From the NCBI GenBank assembly GCA_036320915.1, contig JAXBDG010000018.1, positions 62,001 through 126,000 on the forward strand: a DNA stretch of 64,000 nt. The letters are read 5' to 3'. Positions 48,395-59,845 of this stretch are shown one piece after another. Position 1 is the first letter of the stretch. Each line of letters opens with the position of its first letter. This stretch comes from Linnemannia elongata. Taxonomy: Eukaryota > Mortierellomycota > Mortierellomycetes > Mortierellales > Mortierellaceae. The notes beneath the pieces were generated by a model that saw only the letters and a program-made list of their open reading frames with translations, ran no database searches and was not told the origin of the DNA. The position numbers were made by a program, and so were the translations under genes.

Positions 48395-51300
48395 ATGAGC
48401 CTTCCTCTACTGGTAGCATGCACCTCCGTCATCTGGGCTCTGTCCACCGCCTGGACCTCGTCTCCCACCACAACCCTCACCTCCGCCCTCTCAACCGTAG
48501 CCATGTGCTCCTCCGCCCTCTTTTGCCTCTACTTTCACACTCGCCGGCGTACCTCTTCTTCGTCTTCCTCAAAAGCATGGGCTTGGGGACTTCTCTCATC
48601 CACATCAGCAACAACAAGCACAACAAGAGCACAACTACAACCAGCGCGGTTTATTACTCTCGATGTCCTATCATCACCACAGCTATCTTCAGCAACAGTA
48701 TCGTCATCATCAGCCTCACTCAAGCAGCCAGCCCAGCCTCCATTCCTCATATCGTCTTCAAACGACAGTAACAGTAACAAAAGCCCAAGGCTAACAACAG
48801 CAACTGCGTCAACGACCTCAACGACTGCTTCTGCGCAAAATCATCAACTCCCGCAGTCAATGGGAGAACAGACGCACGAGCTTTCGAACAGCAACAATAG
48901 CAGCAACGGCTCTCAGGGTCACTTGCCAACAGCAACATCATCATCATCAGAGACGATACATGCTGCTTCAGTAGGAGCAGAGACAACGGGTGTAACCTCC
49001 GCTGACCTTCCAAGAGCCGGATTGTCCGCTTTAAGAACTGTCTCCAGCGAGACCCTCGAAGCCCTCCATACGCATCCCGATGATCGGATATGGGATCATA
49101 TCATTGTCGGAGGTATGTATTTACCCACTCCATTGTCTACTTAGGCTATGCTATATTAGTTTTCCTTTTTTTCTTTTCTTTTTTGCAAGTTTTAGGTAGC
49201 TAGCCTAGGCCTTGCTGCAGTGTTTTGGTCAATCTCTTTTTATTTTTTTGTCTTTCTTTTCAGTTCTGGACGAGCCATGGTTGATTCGTTGTTCTTTCAC
49301 GTGGAGTGTGTGCTTCTTTTTTTCGTTTTTAGTTGTCGGTCTATGTCAATGCAAATTGTTTGCCTCTCTTGTGACTAAGGTTCTCTTTGTTCTTTCTTAT
49401 TTTTTGTTACCTCCTCCGTCCTTCTTTCCTATTCTCCCTCCTTGTTTTTATTTATCCTATTCCGCTGAACCAGATGGATACGAGGTAAGCTAATCGACGG
49501 TTTCAATACACCTTGCCCATGACAACCGCATCGTTGTTTTTGCTTGTGCATTGCTTCTATGAACTCGTTCAGCCACGGATACAACACGCGCATTTGCATG
49601 AGCATTAACAATTATGTTTCTCCCTTCTTTCTAATGTGCATGTCATATCTGACGCATGGCTTTGATCATTCATTCATTCCTTCTTGTCGGTCAATTTGAT
49701 CCGGTCTACTTCTCCCTTTTTTCGTCGCTTCATTTCGGACTCGAAAAAACAGGGACTCCAATCTGCACACCAGCTGGCTTTAATGCACCCGGCCAGAACA
49801 ATTCTGGCCCTACTGCAGCAGGACATCCAACCTAATGTCGTACAGACTGTCGTGCAGTGGTCGCAACAAAGATTGGTGAGTTTTTACTTTGTTTTTTTTC
49901 AGTTTAGATGGGCGTTTTCATTCGTTGCGAAACGATCATGCGGGGTCATCCACAACACCCACAATGACAAGTTTGAAATCGGCGCTGATACCCCCTCCTC
50001 TTTGTTCTTATCTTTCCTCGCTCTCTTTTCACCAATCTCTATCAACATTGGCTTGAATCGATTTGGGTCAACAGACAGAGCAGGCGCAAAGACTGTGGAC
50101 ATTGGAAGCTCTTCAATCATTACCGCCTACACAACATGCCCCTGCCCAGTCGACGACAAAGTCAGGGTCTCTGCTCGACAAGGTAACAATGCTCTTACAT
50201 TCAAATGGCGATAAGACAAAAAACTGAATCGATTTCTCCCAGGGCTCACTCAACTAACGTCTCTGTATTTTGTATGCGAACCTGTAAGTCAAAACCTGTT
50301 GATCTCCATTCACTCCCACCCAACATCAGCATCGGTTCTGGACTTTGCGCCACCAAGATCTTGATCGACCAACCTGTCAGTAACTCTCAACCCGCATCTA
50401 ATCCTGAGAATTCTCCAACCCCCCGCCCAGTCTTGAGGCCGAACAGCATTGGTGAAAGTCAAGAAAACGTCCTGACAATCGACACTACACCTCTGGCAGT
50501 ACCCCGTGCAGTAGGACTTGAAGTAAGGAGCATGCACAACTTCAAAGGTGAGAAAAAATAGAAGACCCATGTTTCGCAAGTGTCATAAGGCTATTTTTTT
50601 CTCAGGGGTGGTAAAGATGCGCTCCATGAAACTAAACTGCATGCTTATCTCTGCTCTGTCCACGTGTGACCATTCATAGGTCCCTGCTATCAATTATTCT
50701 GCAAGACGAACATTGTCTTTGCAAATCACAAACACCCCCTCCTCCACACCCTCGATACAATCACTACACCACCCACCAGCTCAGCATGGAGACGAGCTTC
50801 ATCAGACATAGCAGAAGATCCCTCGCGCTGGCCCAGGATGGTGTTTTCGATCAGGATGCAGTATTTTCAACAAAAGGAGTCACCCCAGCGGCGGGCTGAG
50901 CAGAGTTATCACCCGCTCTCAACAAACGCTTTACGTCACCTGTTGGCGTCTACCTCCTCGATGTTGGACAGGTTCGCACAGGGTTCAAAGGGCGGCATTT
51001 CAAACATCATTCTGAGCAAGGGACTTCAACTCGAGCCCATAATGTTGCACCAGTCGGACTATATTGTGCGCAATGGACGTGTCGGACCAAAAGCAGAGGA
51101 CGACGAGGTGGAAGGGACGTTCGAGTTGGAAATTTCTGCATCCAGGAGCTCCCTCGACATTTCCACACCAATTGAAGTTCACATTAACGTGATTACCCAG
51201 CCAATGCCCAACAGCACGTTCGGGAACACGGAAGCGATCCGCAATGGTGAGGCTGTCTTGATCGATGGACTGGTTATGGCTAGGAGCATGGCTCATAGGG

Positions 51301-53054
51301 CTGGATGGACCTGTCAGGAGGAAGACGAATCCGAGATGGTTGAGTGGGTACGGGACCAAATGGATATCCAGTGGCTCTCCGAGACGTCTACCGATCCAGA
51401 TGTGCTAATGCCGGTCTGTTCGACGATCGACTGCATTCAAAAGTTCAAACGGGCGAGGACATTTTCAAACGGCAGTATCCGAGTCAGGACACCCAACCTT
51501 TCTCCCTACGCGTCTCGGACCCATTCATTTTATGACAAGCGGAAAGAGGATCTTGGACTCGGAATCCGACGAGAAACGACTCTCTCGCGACTGCAGGAGG
51601 TGTCAGCCAACCTCAAGGAGCACAAGGCCGCTCAGTCAGACGAAGCAGGAGATTTGTTGCACGCCAACGATGCGAACGGCGAGAACGACAAGGGACTGTC
51701 GCCACGTCAGGTCGAGGAAAATGGCGCTTCTAAAGTCAGCATCGTGGCGGTTGAGAGCGTTGCAGCCAATCGACCTCTCAAGACATCCTTTGGCGGTTTC
51801 TCCTCGCTCAACGAATCTCGGTCTCAGACTTTAGCTCTTGCAGAGATGACAGAGGATCATTTAGGACTTGCTCTGTCGGCTCCAAGCCCACCCATCGGCT
51901 CTTCCTCTTCCACGAATTCCAAGGATTCGACAGTTCAGGAAAAGTCATTCGGAGCATTCAGTGATGGCGTCACCACGTCCGACCTCTATGGAACAGCAGA
52001 GACTGCCAAGCCCAGCCCTCCTCCTGGACGGAGTCTTTCTCGATTCAGCATCAAGAGCTACCAACTGGAGCGTAGCAATCATGGCCTGGGTGATGAGTGG
52101 GCGCTTGGAAACGTGGATCTGACATTGGGATCATCGACACCATCCAAGGGTGATTTCATGTCGACGCCACCACTTTCTGCTGAACGACGGTCGGCAGGAG
52201 GTATCTCCCCCTTGAGCCCTTCACCTGCCACATTCCACACGACAGACTTTTTGCAGGATTTAAGCGGTCGTGCGAGCCCCAAGGTCAATGGGCTTGGTGT
52301 TCACTTTGCTGCTGCGCTCGAGGAGCCTACCAAGAGTTCGTCCCAGGGAAGCAACACTGTCGACAACAGCAGCAGGAGGAGCTTTGGGGTCTTTGGGCCA
52401 CGGAGCAATGGCGGAATCAGCAAACCGGGCGACCTTGGCAGATCAGGGTCGAGTGGCGACAACAAGGACAGGAAGAGTCCAGCCCAACTCTTGGAGGAGC
52501 CTTTGGAGCTCGTTCCTGATTTCTTGGGAAGCACGTTTGGATCACCCAAGACTTCGGCTCCTGCAACATTTATCGATACCGTCCCCGACTTTTTGGGTGC
52601 CAGTTTCGGATCGCCCAAGTCTCCTCCTCCTCTATCAACTTTTTCCTCGAGTCCTGTGCCAGACTTTTTAGGCGGCAGCTTTGGATCGTCACCCAAACGC
52701 GGAGCATCTGCACAATTCAGTGATACGAACCCCTCGCTGGAGCGGAACCATTCTAGCCCCAGTATTGTTGGATCAACCAAGGTGGTTCATTTCGCTGATA
52801 TTGACGCCACGGACAAGCTGCGGAGGATCGAGTCGGAGCCTGCTACACATTCGCTTGGTGGAAGCAACGGATCTGGCTCCGGCTTTGGAACCAGTGATGA
52901 AACTTCGCGCAGAAGTAGCGGTAGTAGTGAAGGTGACGGCGAGTTGGGATCGTCCAGGAGACCATCATTGTCCAAATCCAAGGCGCACACTCGGCGGTCT
53001 TGGGGCCAAGGAATTGGAGGGCACGATATCCAAGGCATTCAAGGCCTCGAGTAA
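48395..53054 (+). CDS. Multi-exon membrane protein of unknown function; one exon junction unresolved
   Basis: Supported exons: 48395-49112, 49474-49484 (11 nt), 49753-49875, 50075-50182, then one or more exons ending at 50547, and 50680-53054. Two hydrophobic helices (LLVACTSVIWALSTAW and LSTVAMCSSALFCLYF) open the protein and a Ser/Thr-rich linker follows. A helical part reads GLQSAHQLALMHPARTILA and VQTVVQWSQQRL. A folded-looking part contains PCYQLFCKTNIVFANHKHPL and IEVHINVITQPMP. The last 550 residues are Ser/Pro/Gly-rich with three copies of VPDFLG-x-(S/T)FGS. Phase from 50182 does not meet the frame used at 50331-50547 through the obvious CAG acceptors at 50242 or 50329. Options are an AAG acceptor at 50357, the AG at 50078 for the previous exon, or a one-base error. 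Instead of the 11-nt exon, one exon at 49264-49484 is also open. I do not recognise the family. Confidence 0.6.
52513..52692 (+). repeat. Three in-frame copies of a VPDFLG(x)(S/T)FGS motif
   Basis: Copies begin near 52513 (VPDFLGSTFGSPK), 52579 (VPDFLGASFGSPK) and 52657 (VPDFLGGSFGSSPK) inside the preceding gene, separated by about 9-13 Ser/Pro/Thr-rich residues. Confidence 0.85.
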
Positions 53055-54141
53055 TCTGGTTGCTTGTAATATATGTCTGCTACACTATAGTACTGTACTA
53101 TTCTCAAGTATTAAAAGACGACTGAGTAAAAACTTGGAGTGTGCGAATTGTATTGTGCCTGAAGTTAGGAGGGTCGACTGACCCAAAGATGGTCGTTGAG
53201 GGGCCCTAAACACATGATCAAGTTGGGCGAAGCAACCTTGGCATAGCAATATTGATTCAGAGCTTTTAGTTCTTTGTTTTTAGGTGACTGGGAATCAATT
53301 AACTTCTAGCTCCTCTTGTCGAAACGGGAACACTCCTCGATCCTGAGTACGATCCGATAGAGCATTGAATGTAGGCTTTGTTGCATGAACAAATATATAA
53401 GGCAGTTTTCTTGAAATTGATATTAATAGTAACATAACCTGGAACTGAGTTGTAGCATTTCTTGAGCTCGATTTCATAGTTGTCATCAACAAGCGCGCCA
53501 TAAAAGATAGACTCATGGAGTCTAACCATAAACTCGCGCGACTTGAGCTCGATCTTGATAATGCAACCACCCCGTCGTCCGAGCAACGACCCAATCCAGG
53601 TTATATTCGCCTGGTCCGAAATCCTCCTTCATTCTGCTATTTTTTCCGTCAATGTGGACAACGAGAGACATGGATGAATCTGTTCCAGGTGGTCGTCGAA
53701 CGACGGTAGCCTTTGGTTCTGTTACAGGCTGCGTCTGTGTTTGACGCGAGGATTTAAAGGAATTTCAGGCTAGACGGCGCATATTGGCGAGAATCATCCT
53801 TGAAGCTTTAAACGCGAGTGAGGGAAGGGTTAGGGACGAGGAAGTAAGGCCATTAGTTATGGATCGATGTCTTTCTTCACGTCATCCGCAAAGAAGTGTC
53901 ATAGTGAAAAGTTCTAAAACAAAGAAGTATCTAGAAAAACGGTCGATCCCTTCATCAAAATTCAATCAAGTCTTAGTAAAAGAGGGGACCGTGCTGATGA
54001 TACCTCAATCTCCAACTCATACCGTTCTTGTTGACAACTACTCGTTTAGAATAACCATGTCAATGTTCAATCGGCGTTTTATTGTCAATGCTCTGGGTAA
54101 CATAAAAACCAAGTGAGTGACGACCGTGATGATGGTGATGA
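53055..54141. other. Convergent intergenic interval with orphan open frames
   Basis: Holds a 95-codon minus-strand frame (53299-53586) and a 110-codon plus-strand frame (53784-54116). Neither has a recognised motif or a good start context. Either could be a decayed gene piece. Base composition is less pyrimidine-skewed than other spacers. Confidence 0.4.
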
Positions 54142-55576
54142 TCAAGGAAACAGTGAAGGGCGGGCAGAAGAGGGATCGCAAACATGTGTATTGAAGGGAC
54201 TAATGGTGGTAGCAGTTGTCATAGCTTGGAACTCGAAACTCTTCTTGAAAGCCAGCTGAATGGCAGGATCCTCGGCCACCACTGTGTGAGGACCTCGCGC
54301 GAGCGATGTTGTTGAGGGATTGTGAGTAAGAATCTGTCGTTGTGATCGAGACGAGACGGTAGTAGTAGCGACAAGGCCTGAAAAGGCAGGTACTTGGTCA
54401 GGAGGTAGGATTGGTGACAGTATAACTTCTTCGGTTGTGAATGGACTGCCTGTTTGTCGTTTCTTCGCTCTGCTCCGTCCATGCTGGAGTTGGCAGAAAG
54501 AGCCAAAGTTGAGTTGGTCGGGGGTTGTCAATGTCGAAGAAGGCGGTGTGTTAGGTGTGCTCAGGGTGCTGTGATTAGATGTCAGAGATAGGTCGAGCTG
54601 GGAAGCTTGAGGCCGGAAGATGACGGGTACGATAGGCTGCGCGTATTTGTACGAATCAATGTGAGATGTTGTTGCTGCCGCTGTAGCTGTGGTTGCTCTT
54701 GCTTCTGTAGTTGCCATTGTTGCTGATGTTGTGGTAGACTTTAAAGGAGAGGGTGCTGATCGTTGGTCACTATGTGCACAATAATGGCATACCTCATGGC
54801 TCTGGTCGCCGCTGTTGCATTCAGTGATTTGGTGGTTGGGTGGCTGGACCAGTGGTTGTGGTTCTGAGTAGGGAACCTTGGTCCTATCCCTTGCGAGAAT
54901 GGAGTCGGCAGAAGAAATCGGGTCGTGGTTACCTGTCGGAGGAAGCGGCGACGACATGACGAATGTGTTGGCTCCGACCCGACGACGTTGACGAAAGGTG
55001 ACAAAAAACACAATTACTGACAAGAGACAAAACGCAACAACAACGCTGCCTATGGTCACAACCCAAAAGACTGGAGGCTTGTTGCTGTCGACGTCGTTCT
55101 CAATGGTGGCGGTGGCGCTTGGTTCACTTCTTCCAGCACCAGACTTGTCTCTACCAGCACTAATCTCAGCTGCATTGTTGGTAGCGTGATTCGTGATGTT
55201 CCTTCTGGGCGACAGTAGTGGTGGTGCTGTTGCTGGCTCTGACGATGGGTCGACCAGCCCAGGTCCTGTCCAGATCCCAGTAATGGTGTCGAAGAGATTG
55301 AACCTCGCAGCGCCAGTTGTCTGGTCCAGTGAATAGATTACAATCTTTCCACTGGTGCCTGAATATTCGTCTAATACCATCCCGACCATGTTTTTGTTGA
55401 AAGGAGGCAAGTCACCCTTTGTCGTCACCTTCTCCAATTTGGGTGAGCTACCGGGTTGTAAGGAATAGACCACTGTCAAGTTTTTTGGTGTCTAATTGGA
55501 CAAAAAGGGTGAGCAATTGAACCATCGCGTTTTAGCACCTTAAAGTTATTGTTGAGCATGGTTCTGGAGGCGAAAT

Positions 55577-55617
<41 letters not shown>

Positions 55618-56070
55618 ACCATCTCATGTTTGCAGTTTGTGGCACCTGAATATCCTAGAGATAACACTTGAACAATCAGGTCCAGAAATAATAGCATTTG
55701 AAGAATAAAAACAAAATGACAAGAACGGAATGGACTCCCCTTCCTCACAATTGTTGCGACACTTGATTGTTCTTCTTACCTGGTCCAGAATAAAAGCAAT
55801 GTTCTGCGCACTGATAGGAATGGCTTCAGATGTTAGTGTGGCGCCTCCATTGTCAATCGGTTGCCTTTGCCCGCTATAAAGCCAGGCGGCAGGAGTATTA
55901 GTTCCAGGGAGGTGGCGTACATGCGACGCCTTGTATAGATATCCGGCGCCGTCCTTGTTATACACGGCGAGATCCCCATTGGCATACGTTGTAGAATATG
56001 CTCCAACGGCCAACATGGGGGACGACGGTAAATCAGTTGGTCCTTGATCACTGAGTTGCAACGTAGAATG

Positions 56071-56113
<43 letters not shown>

Positions 56114-56773
56114 GCGAAAGAATAGCTTGTGAGAGGAGGAAAAGGAAGAAAGGGTATCGTGCTCATAGGTGTCGAATAGTATGGTACCAGTAAAACAAAG
56201 GTATAATTCATGCACAGATCAGATGAAGAAAAACGAGAAAAGATGAACGTACGTTACAAATATATTGCTGGTGTTCCTGAAAACACCAACCCATCCTTCC
56301 TTCACCGTTGGTGCACCACTGACAGGATCCGCGAATGTAAAAACTGCCCAGGCGACTACATAATCGTCCCGTCCATGAACCCGAGTCGACGCAAAAAGCT
56401 TTGATGTCTTGAACTTGACCATAGACATATCAAACATATGTTGAAGTTCAAAGGAGGCGTACAAAATAGCCGCAAACGTTGTCGTTCCAAGCTGCTGTAC
56501 CTCTGTGTTGGCAAAACCGCCGCTGATAAAACTCATGGTATTGGTGAAGCAACTTTTTTCGGCCTTTGAGTCCCATTTGTATTGCCGGTCGGCCTTAGAG
56601 TTGGATGAGATATATGAAATTTTGGGGGCGTCGATGTTGGAAATGTCGATAAGGTGCGATACTAAGGTCGGGGTGCCGTCGGGAACTCCAAACAGAAAGA
56701 TGAGCTGTGGATTGTTCGAGTAGAATGAGGAGGCCAGACAGGGGTAGGTGTAAGCTGGGATCTTGGAGTCCAT
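54142..56773 (-). CDS. Tandem-family member 1: N-out single-pass membrane protein with disordered tail
   Basis: Exons 56773-56253, 56050-55780 and 55491-54142 (phases 2 and 0) give 713 residues. The start MDSKIPAYTYPC aligns with the starts of the next two paralogues and lacks a signal peptide, although the frame is open upstream to 57004. Conserved positions include PxYxxPC (Cys about 12), a second Cys in KSCFTN, AIPISAQNIAFILDQ at the end of exon 2, TVVYSLQPG, and FDTITGIWTGPGLVD before the stalk. The transmembrane helix (about 402-424) is VFWVVTIGSVVVAFCLLSV, followed by FRQRRR, placing the tail inside by the positive-inside rule. The tail is Ser/Thr/Pro-rich with PVIFRPQASQ and TPNTPPSS. 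Both introns contain long A runs on the plus strand. Function is unknown; a receptor or wall-sensor role is inferred from topology alone. Confidence 0.78.
55515..55623 (+). mobile_element. Short A-tailed insertion flanked by a 12-bp direct repeat (SINE-like or retroposed fragment)
   Basis: AATTGAACCATC occurs at 55515-55526 and again at 55612-55623. Between them lie a 51-bp body (55527-55577, starting GCGTTTTAGCACC and ending GGCGAAATC) and an uninterrupted A36 run (55578-55613). A tail of A joined directly to a repeated flank is the signature of LINE-mediated target-primed insertion. It sits inside intron 2 of the surrounding minus-strand gene, in opposite orientation. The body matches no element I know. 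Confidence 0.6.
56071..56111 (+). repeat. A41 homopolymer in intron 1 of tandem-family member 1
   Basis: Uninterrupted A41 twenty bases from the acceptor, T-rich on the coding strand where a polypyrimidine tract is expected. No flanking duplication was found. Confidence 0.9.
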
Positions 56774-57174
56774 TACGTCGTGAAGGTTGCTTTGTCGTTG
56801 AAAGGGAGCGGGAAGGAACAAGAAGGAGGGAGGGGTGAGGCGGAAGTCACTCAAAAACGAGTGATGAGTTGTGTTGTGGAAAGCAAAGTGTAAAGGAAAG
56901 AGAAGTGATGCCAAAGGCATGAGCAATGAAATAAAAGTAGGCGGAGAGGGGGAGAGAGGCGACTTATTTAGGAACAGGCAAACGACAACCAAGTTGGAGA
57001 TCATTCAAGTAAACAATTAAGAGGCGACACATTGCAAACAAAATTACATGGTTCACCTGCATACTTTTTTTCTTCAAGAAGCAAGTATGGTTCTCAAGTG
57101 CGCATAAAACAAAAACACCATCACGACTGCCCGCTTTCTTTTTATTAGGTGTTGGGCAGGGATCACGCCTATTG
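56774..57174. other. Spacer between tandem-family members 1 and 2
   Basis: Purine-rich on the plus strand near 56,780-56,960, so a CT-rich leader for member 1. No gene. Confidence 0.6.
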
Positions 57175-59170
57175 TTATTTCTGGGTATCAGGCGTGTACT
57201 GCGGGTTAGCCGGAGGGGGTTTATATAGTTGCTGGATCTCATGAAGTGCCTGGGTCGACAGCGTCAGTGGCGCCGTAATCGGGGTCGTCGGGCTCGTTGG
57301 GTACTCAGCAGCAGTTGTGCTATTGCTCACCGAATACAAGGTATTGCTGTTTGCAGGGCTGCCCACACTCACACTCTGGACTGAAGACGACTGAGCGTGG
57401 TTGTGATGGTTATAGATAACTGGTGAAGGCTCCTGTTGGATTGCTTGTGGTTGTCGTGGTTGAGGGATTAGAGTTGGGGGCGTATATACATGTTGTTGTT
57501 GGCCGATGAAGATCTGTGGTTGCTGTGCTTGTTGTTGCTGAGGGGGTACGTAAACCTGTTGACTTAGCGCTTGGTTGTGGTTGTAAGGGTGCTGTTGTTG
57601 AGAGACCTGATAGAATTCCTGTTGTTGTTGTTCTTGCTGTTGTTGCTGCTGATAAAGGTGCTGCTGCTGCTGGGCATAGTTTTGATGCTCTGCATAGTTC
57701 TGCTGCATTTGCATTGATGATCCATGCTGGCTAGGGTCGGGATGATGGGTATCGGCATTGGTGTTGGTGTCGACAGGTTTCGGTTTCACAGGCACAGTAT
57801 TCTTTTGACGTCGATTCCTGATAAACAGAAACGCCACCAACGCAATAACCACCAATCCTCCAACAGCACCTCCAACAATGGCTCCAATAGAAGAGGACTT
57901 GGAAGAGGGCGAAGAACCGCCACTGCCAGGTGAGTATGGGGAGGTGCCACCACTACCATTGGTGGAGTTGATTAATCCTGGGCCAGACCATGTTCCTGCA
58001 ATTGTATCCAAACTGTTAAAGGTGGGCGATAGTGTGTTGTAGCTCGAGTAAGTCACTATCCGCGTGTCGAGTGCTGTTGCTGTGAGGAGGTTGCTGAACC
58101 TGGGGACTTGGCCCTTGATGGCGAGGGTGTTTAACGCTGATGATTTTCCTGGTTGAAGGTAGTAAACGATGGTCGATCCATCGGAACCCTATGGCAAGTA
58201 AATTAATTGAGTGCCTGTCCGTCAGTACAGTAATCATAGTGGGAGCCAAGAAAATAAGAAGAATCGCTATTGTAGCCATACCTGATCCAAGATGTAAGCA
58301 GTATCCTTCATGGTGACTGGAATGGCATTGGCGGTTAAGGCAATTCCTGACATGGCCACCGAAACGCTATTACTGAGGTTGATAATTCCCTCATCCGGTG
58401 TATTGATCGTCGACAAAGACCCTGTGGTGTTGTACATGATGGCGCCGCCGGCGTAGTCAAAGATGGTGGTGTATCCCATTCCGCGGGTGGAGTCGACAGT
58501 ATAAGTGCCAATGGTGAGAAGAGGGTTCGATGTTGGGCTGGAGGACATACGGAAGCTGCTGGTTGTTGCAAAGAGAAAGAGTGAGTCTGCGTGTACAACG
58601 CATTTCAAATGAAATTACAAATCGCACATCGTTGTTGACTCTTTTTCTCTCGACGTCGCTGTAAGAAGGGACTTACTTATAGTTACTGGAGCTCAGTGTG
58701 GTGGCATTGAACCGGATCCCAGCCCAATAAGAGTTGGTCCCAACAACCGTCGTATTCGTAACCGCCAGGACCCAATCCGACCCACTCGCAGCCCCATTGA
58801 CCGCAAAGTTCTTCGGAGAATTAAAAGCAACTTGTGGAAAATAGGTCGACGCTCCAACCACACCGCTAGTTTCAATGTTTGCGAAATGGGTACTGAAGGC
58901 TCCAAACTGGACGACCAAGAAGGGGGCTGTGGTGGGACTGGTATGTCCTGGATAGCTGTAGCAGGCTAGGGGTGGTGAACTGCTCCAGACTAGGATGTTG
59001 GTCTGGGAAGCGAATGGATTTGCGGTGGGGGCGTTGATATTGGTGAGATCGACTATGTGGGCAACGAGGGTGCTTTCTTGAGAAGGGCTGATTCCGGCTA
59101 GGTAAACGGCGTTGCTGCCGGCTGCTGGTGCGGGGACTAGACAGGGTTTTGAGTATGCTGGGATACTCAT
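57175..59170 (-). CDS. Tandem-family member 2: N-out single-pass membrane protein with Gln-rich tail
   Basis: Exons 59170-58677, 58558-58282 and 58188-57175 (phases 2 and 0) encode 594 residues. The start MSIPAYSKPC has no signal peptide. Family marks: second Cys in PLACYSYPG, AIPVTMKDTAYILDQ, SDGSTIVYYLQPGKS and LDTIAGTWSGPGLIN, then a Gly/Ser stalk. The helix near 357-380 has a glycine zipper, GAIVGGAVGG, and is followed by IRNRRQK. The tail of about 215 residues is heavily Gln/His/Tyr-rich, with VYTPPTLIPQ, PVIYNHH and AAEYPTSPTTP motifs. NxT/S sequons (TNTTV, FNATT) lie only in the N-terminal part, consistent with that part being extracellular. The exon 2 acceptor is a tandem CAGCAG. Lies 675 bp from member 3, same strand. 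Confidence 0.82.
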
Positions 59171-59845
59171 GCCGGACTGTGCGTTGCGTGGGTGAGGGGG
59201 TGTGGGTAGAAGACGGGTGTGGATTAATGAGGAAGGATGTAGGAGGGGTGATGGGAGGTGTTAAAGAGAGAAGAGGAGAGAAAGGGAATGAAGGAGGAAT
59301 GAATAGTGAAGGGGATAAAGGAAGAAAGAGGCTCAAAGGAAGAAAGAATAAAGGTGAAAGAAAACACGGGACAACAATATTCAGGAACAGAGCCAAAAGG
59401 ATAAACAAGCATTTGCATCAATTGCTCCGTTTGCGTCAACGTATTGATCGGTCGACCCTCAGTCCGCATGTCTCTTCTGCGCTTAAAACGAACCTAAAGG
59501 GCCAAATTTGTTGTGAACAAATTGCGCCCCTTTCGTCACTCCTATTAAGTTGCCAATTCGTTCTGTTGAGAGCAATTTCACAATCCATCGTCGACCAGTC
59601 TGGACCCCCCTCGACAACCCTGATCTTTCTTTTATGCGCGGCTACCTCGGAGGGGTTTCAAGCAAGGCTCATCCTTGGAACAAAGCTTTGTCGCACCCTT
59701 GGACCAGACAGTCCACGAGGTCGTTCAAGCCAGACAGCCCATATTGAGAAAGCCCGTGCGTGTCGCTTTTATCCCTCTTCATGTGGAAATAGCTAAGGTT
59801 CGTTTATTATCGTTATGAGGATGAGAAGAGTTATTTTGCTTGCGC
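59171..59845. other. Spacer between tandem-family members 2 and 3
   Basis: Purine-rich leader for member 2 at about 59,180-59,380, then unremarkable sequence. No gene. Confidence 0.6.

Noticed and set aside
53299..54116. Orphan frames that might be remnants of a gene
   Set aside because: No recognised motif and no plausible exon chain; recorded only as an interval.
56774..57004. In-frame upstream extension of tandem-family member 1, including a hydrophobic stretch that mimics a signal peptide
   Set aside because: The paralogues align from MDSKIPAYTYPC onward, and the extension is translated CT-rich leader with no counterpart upstream of the other members.
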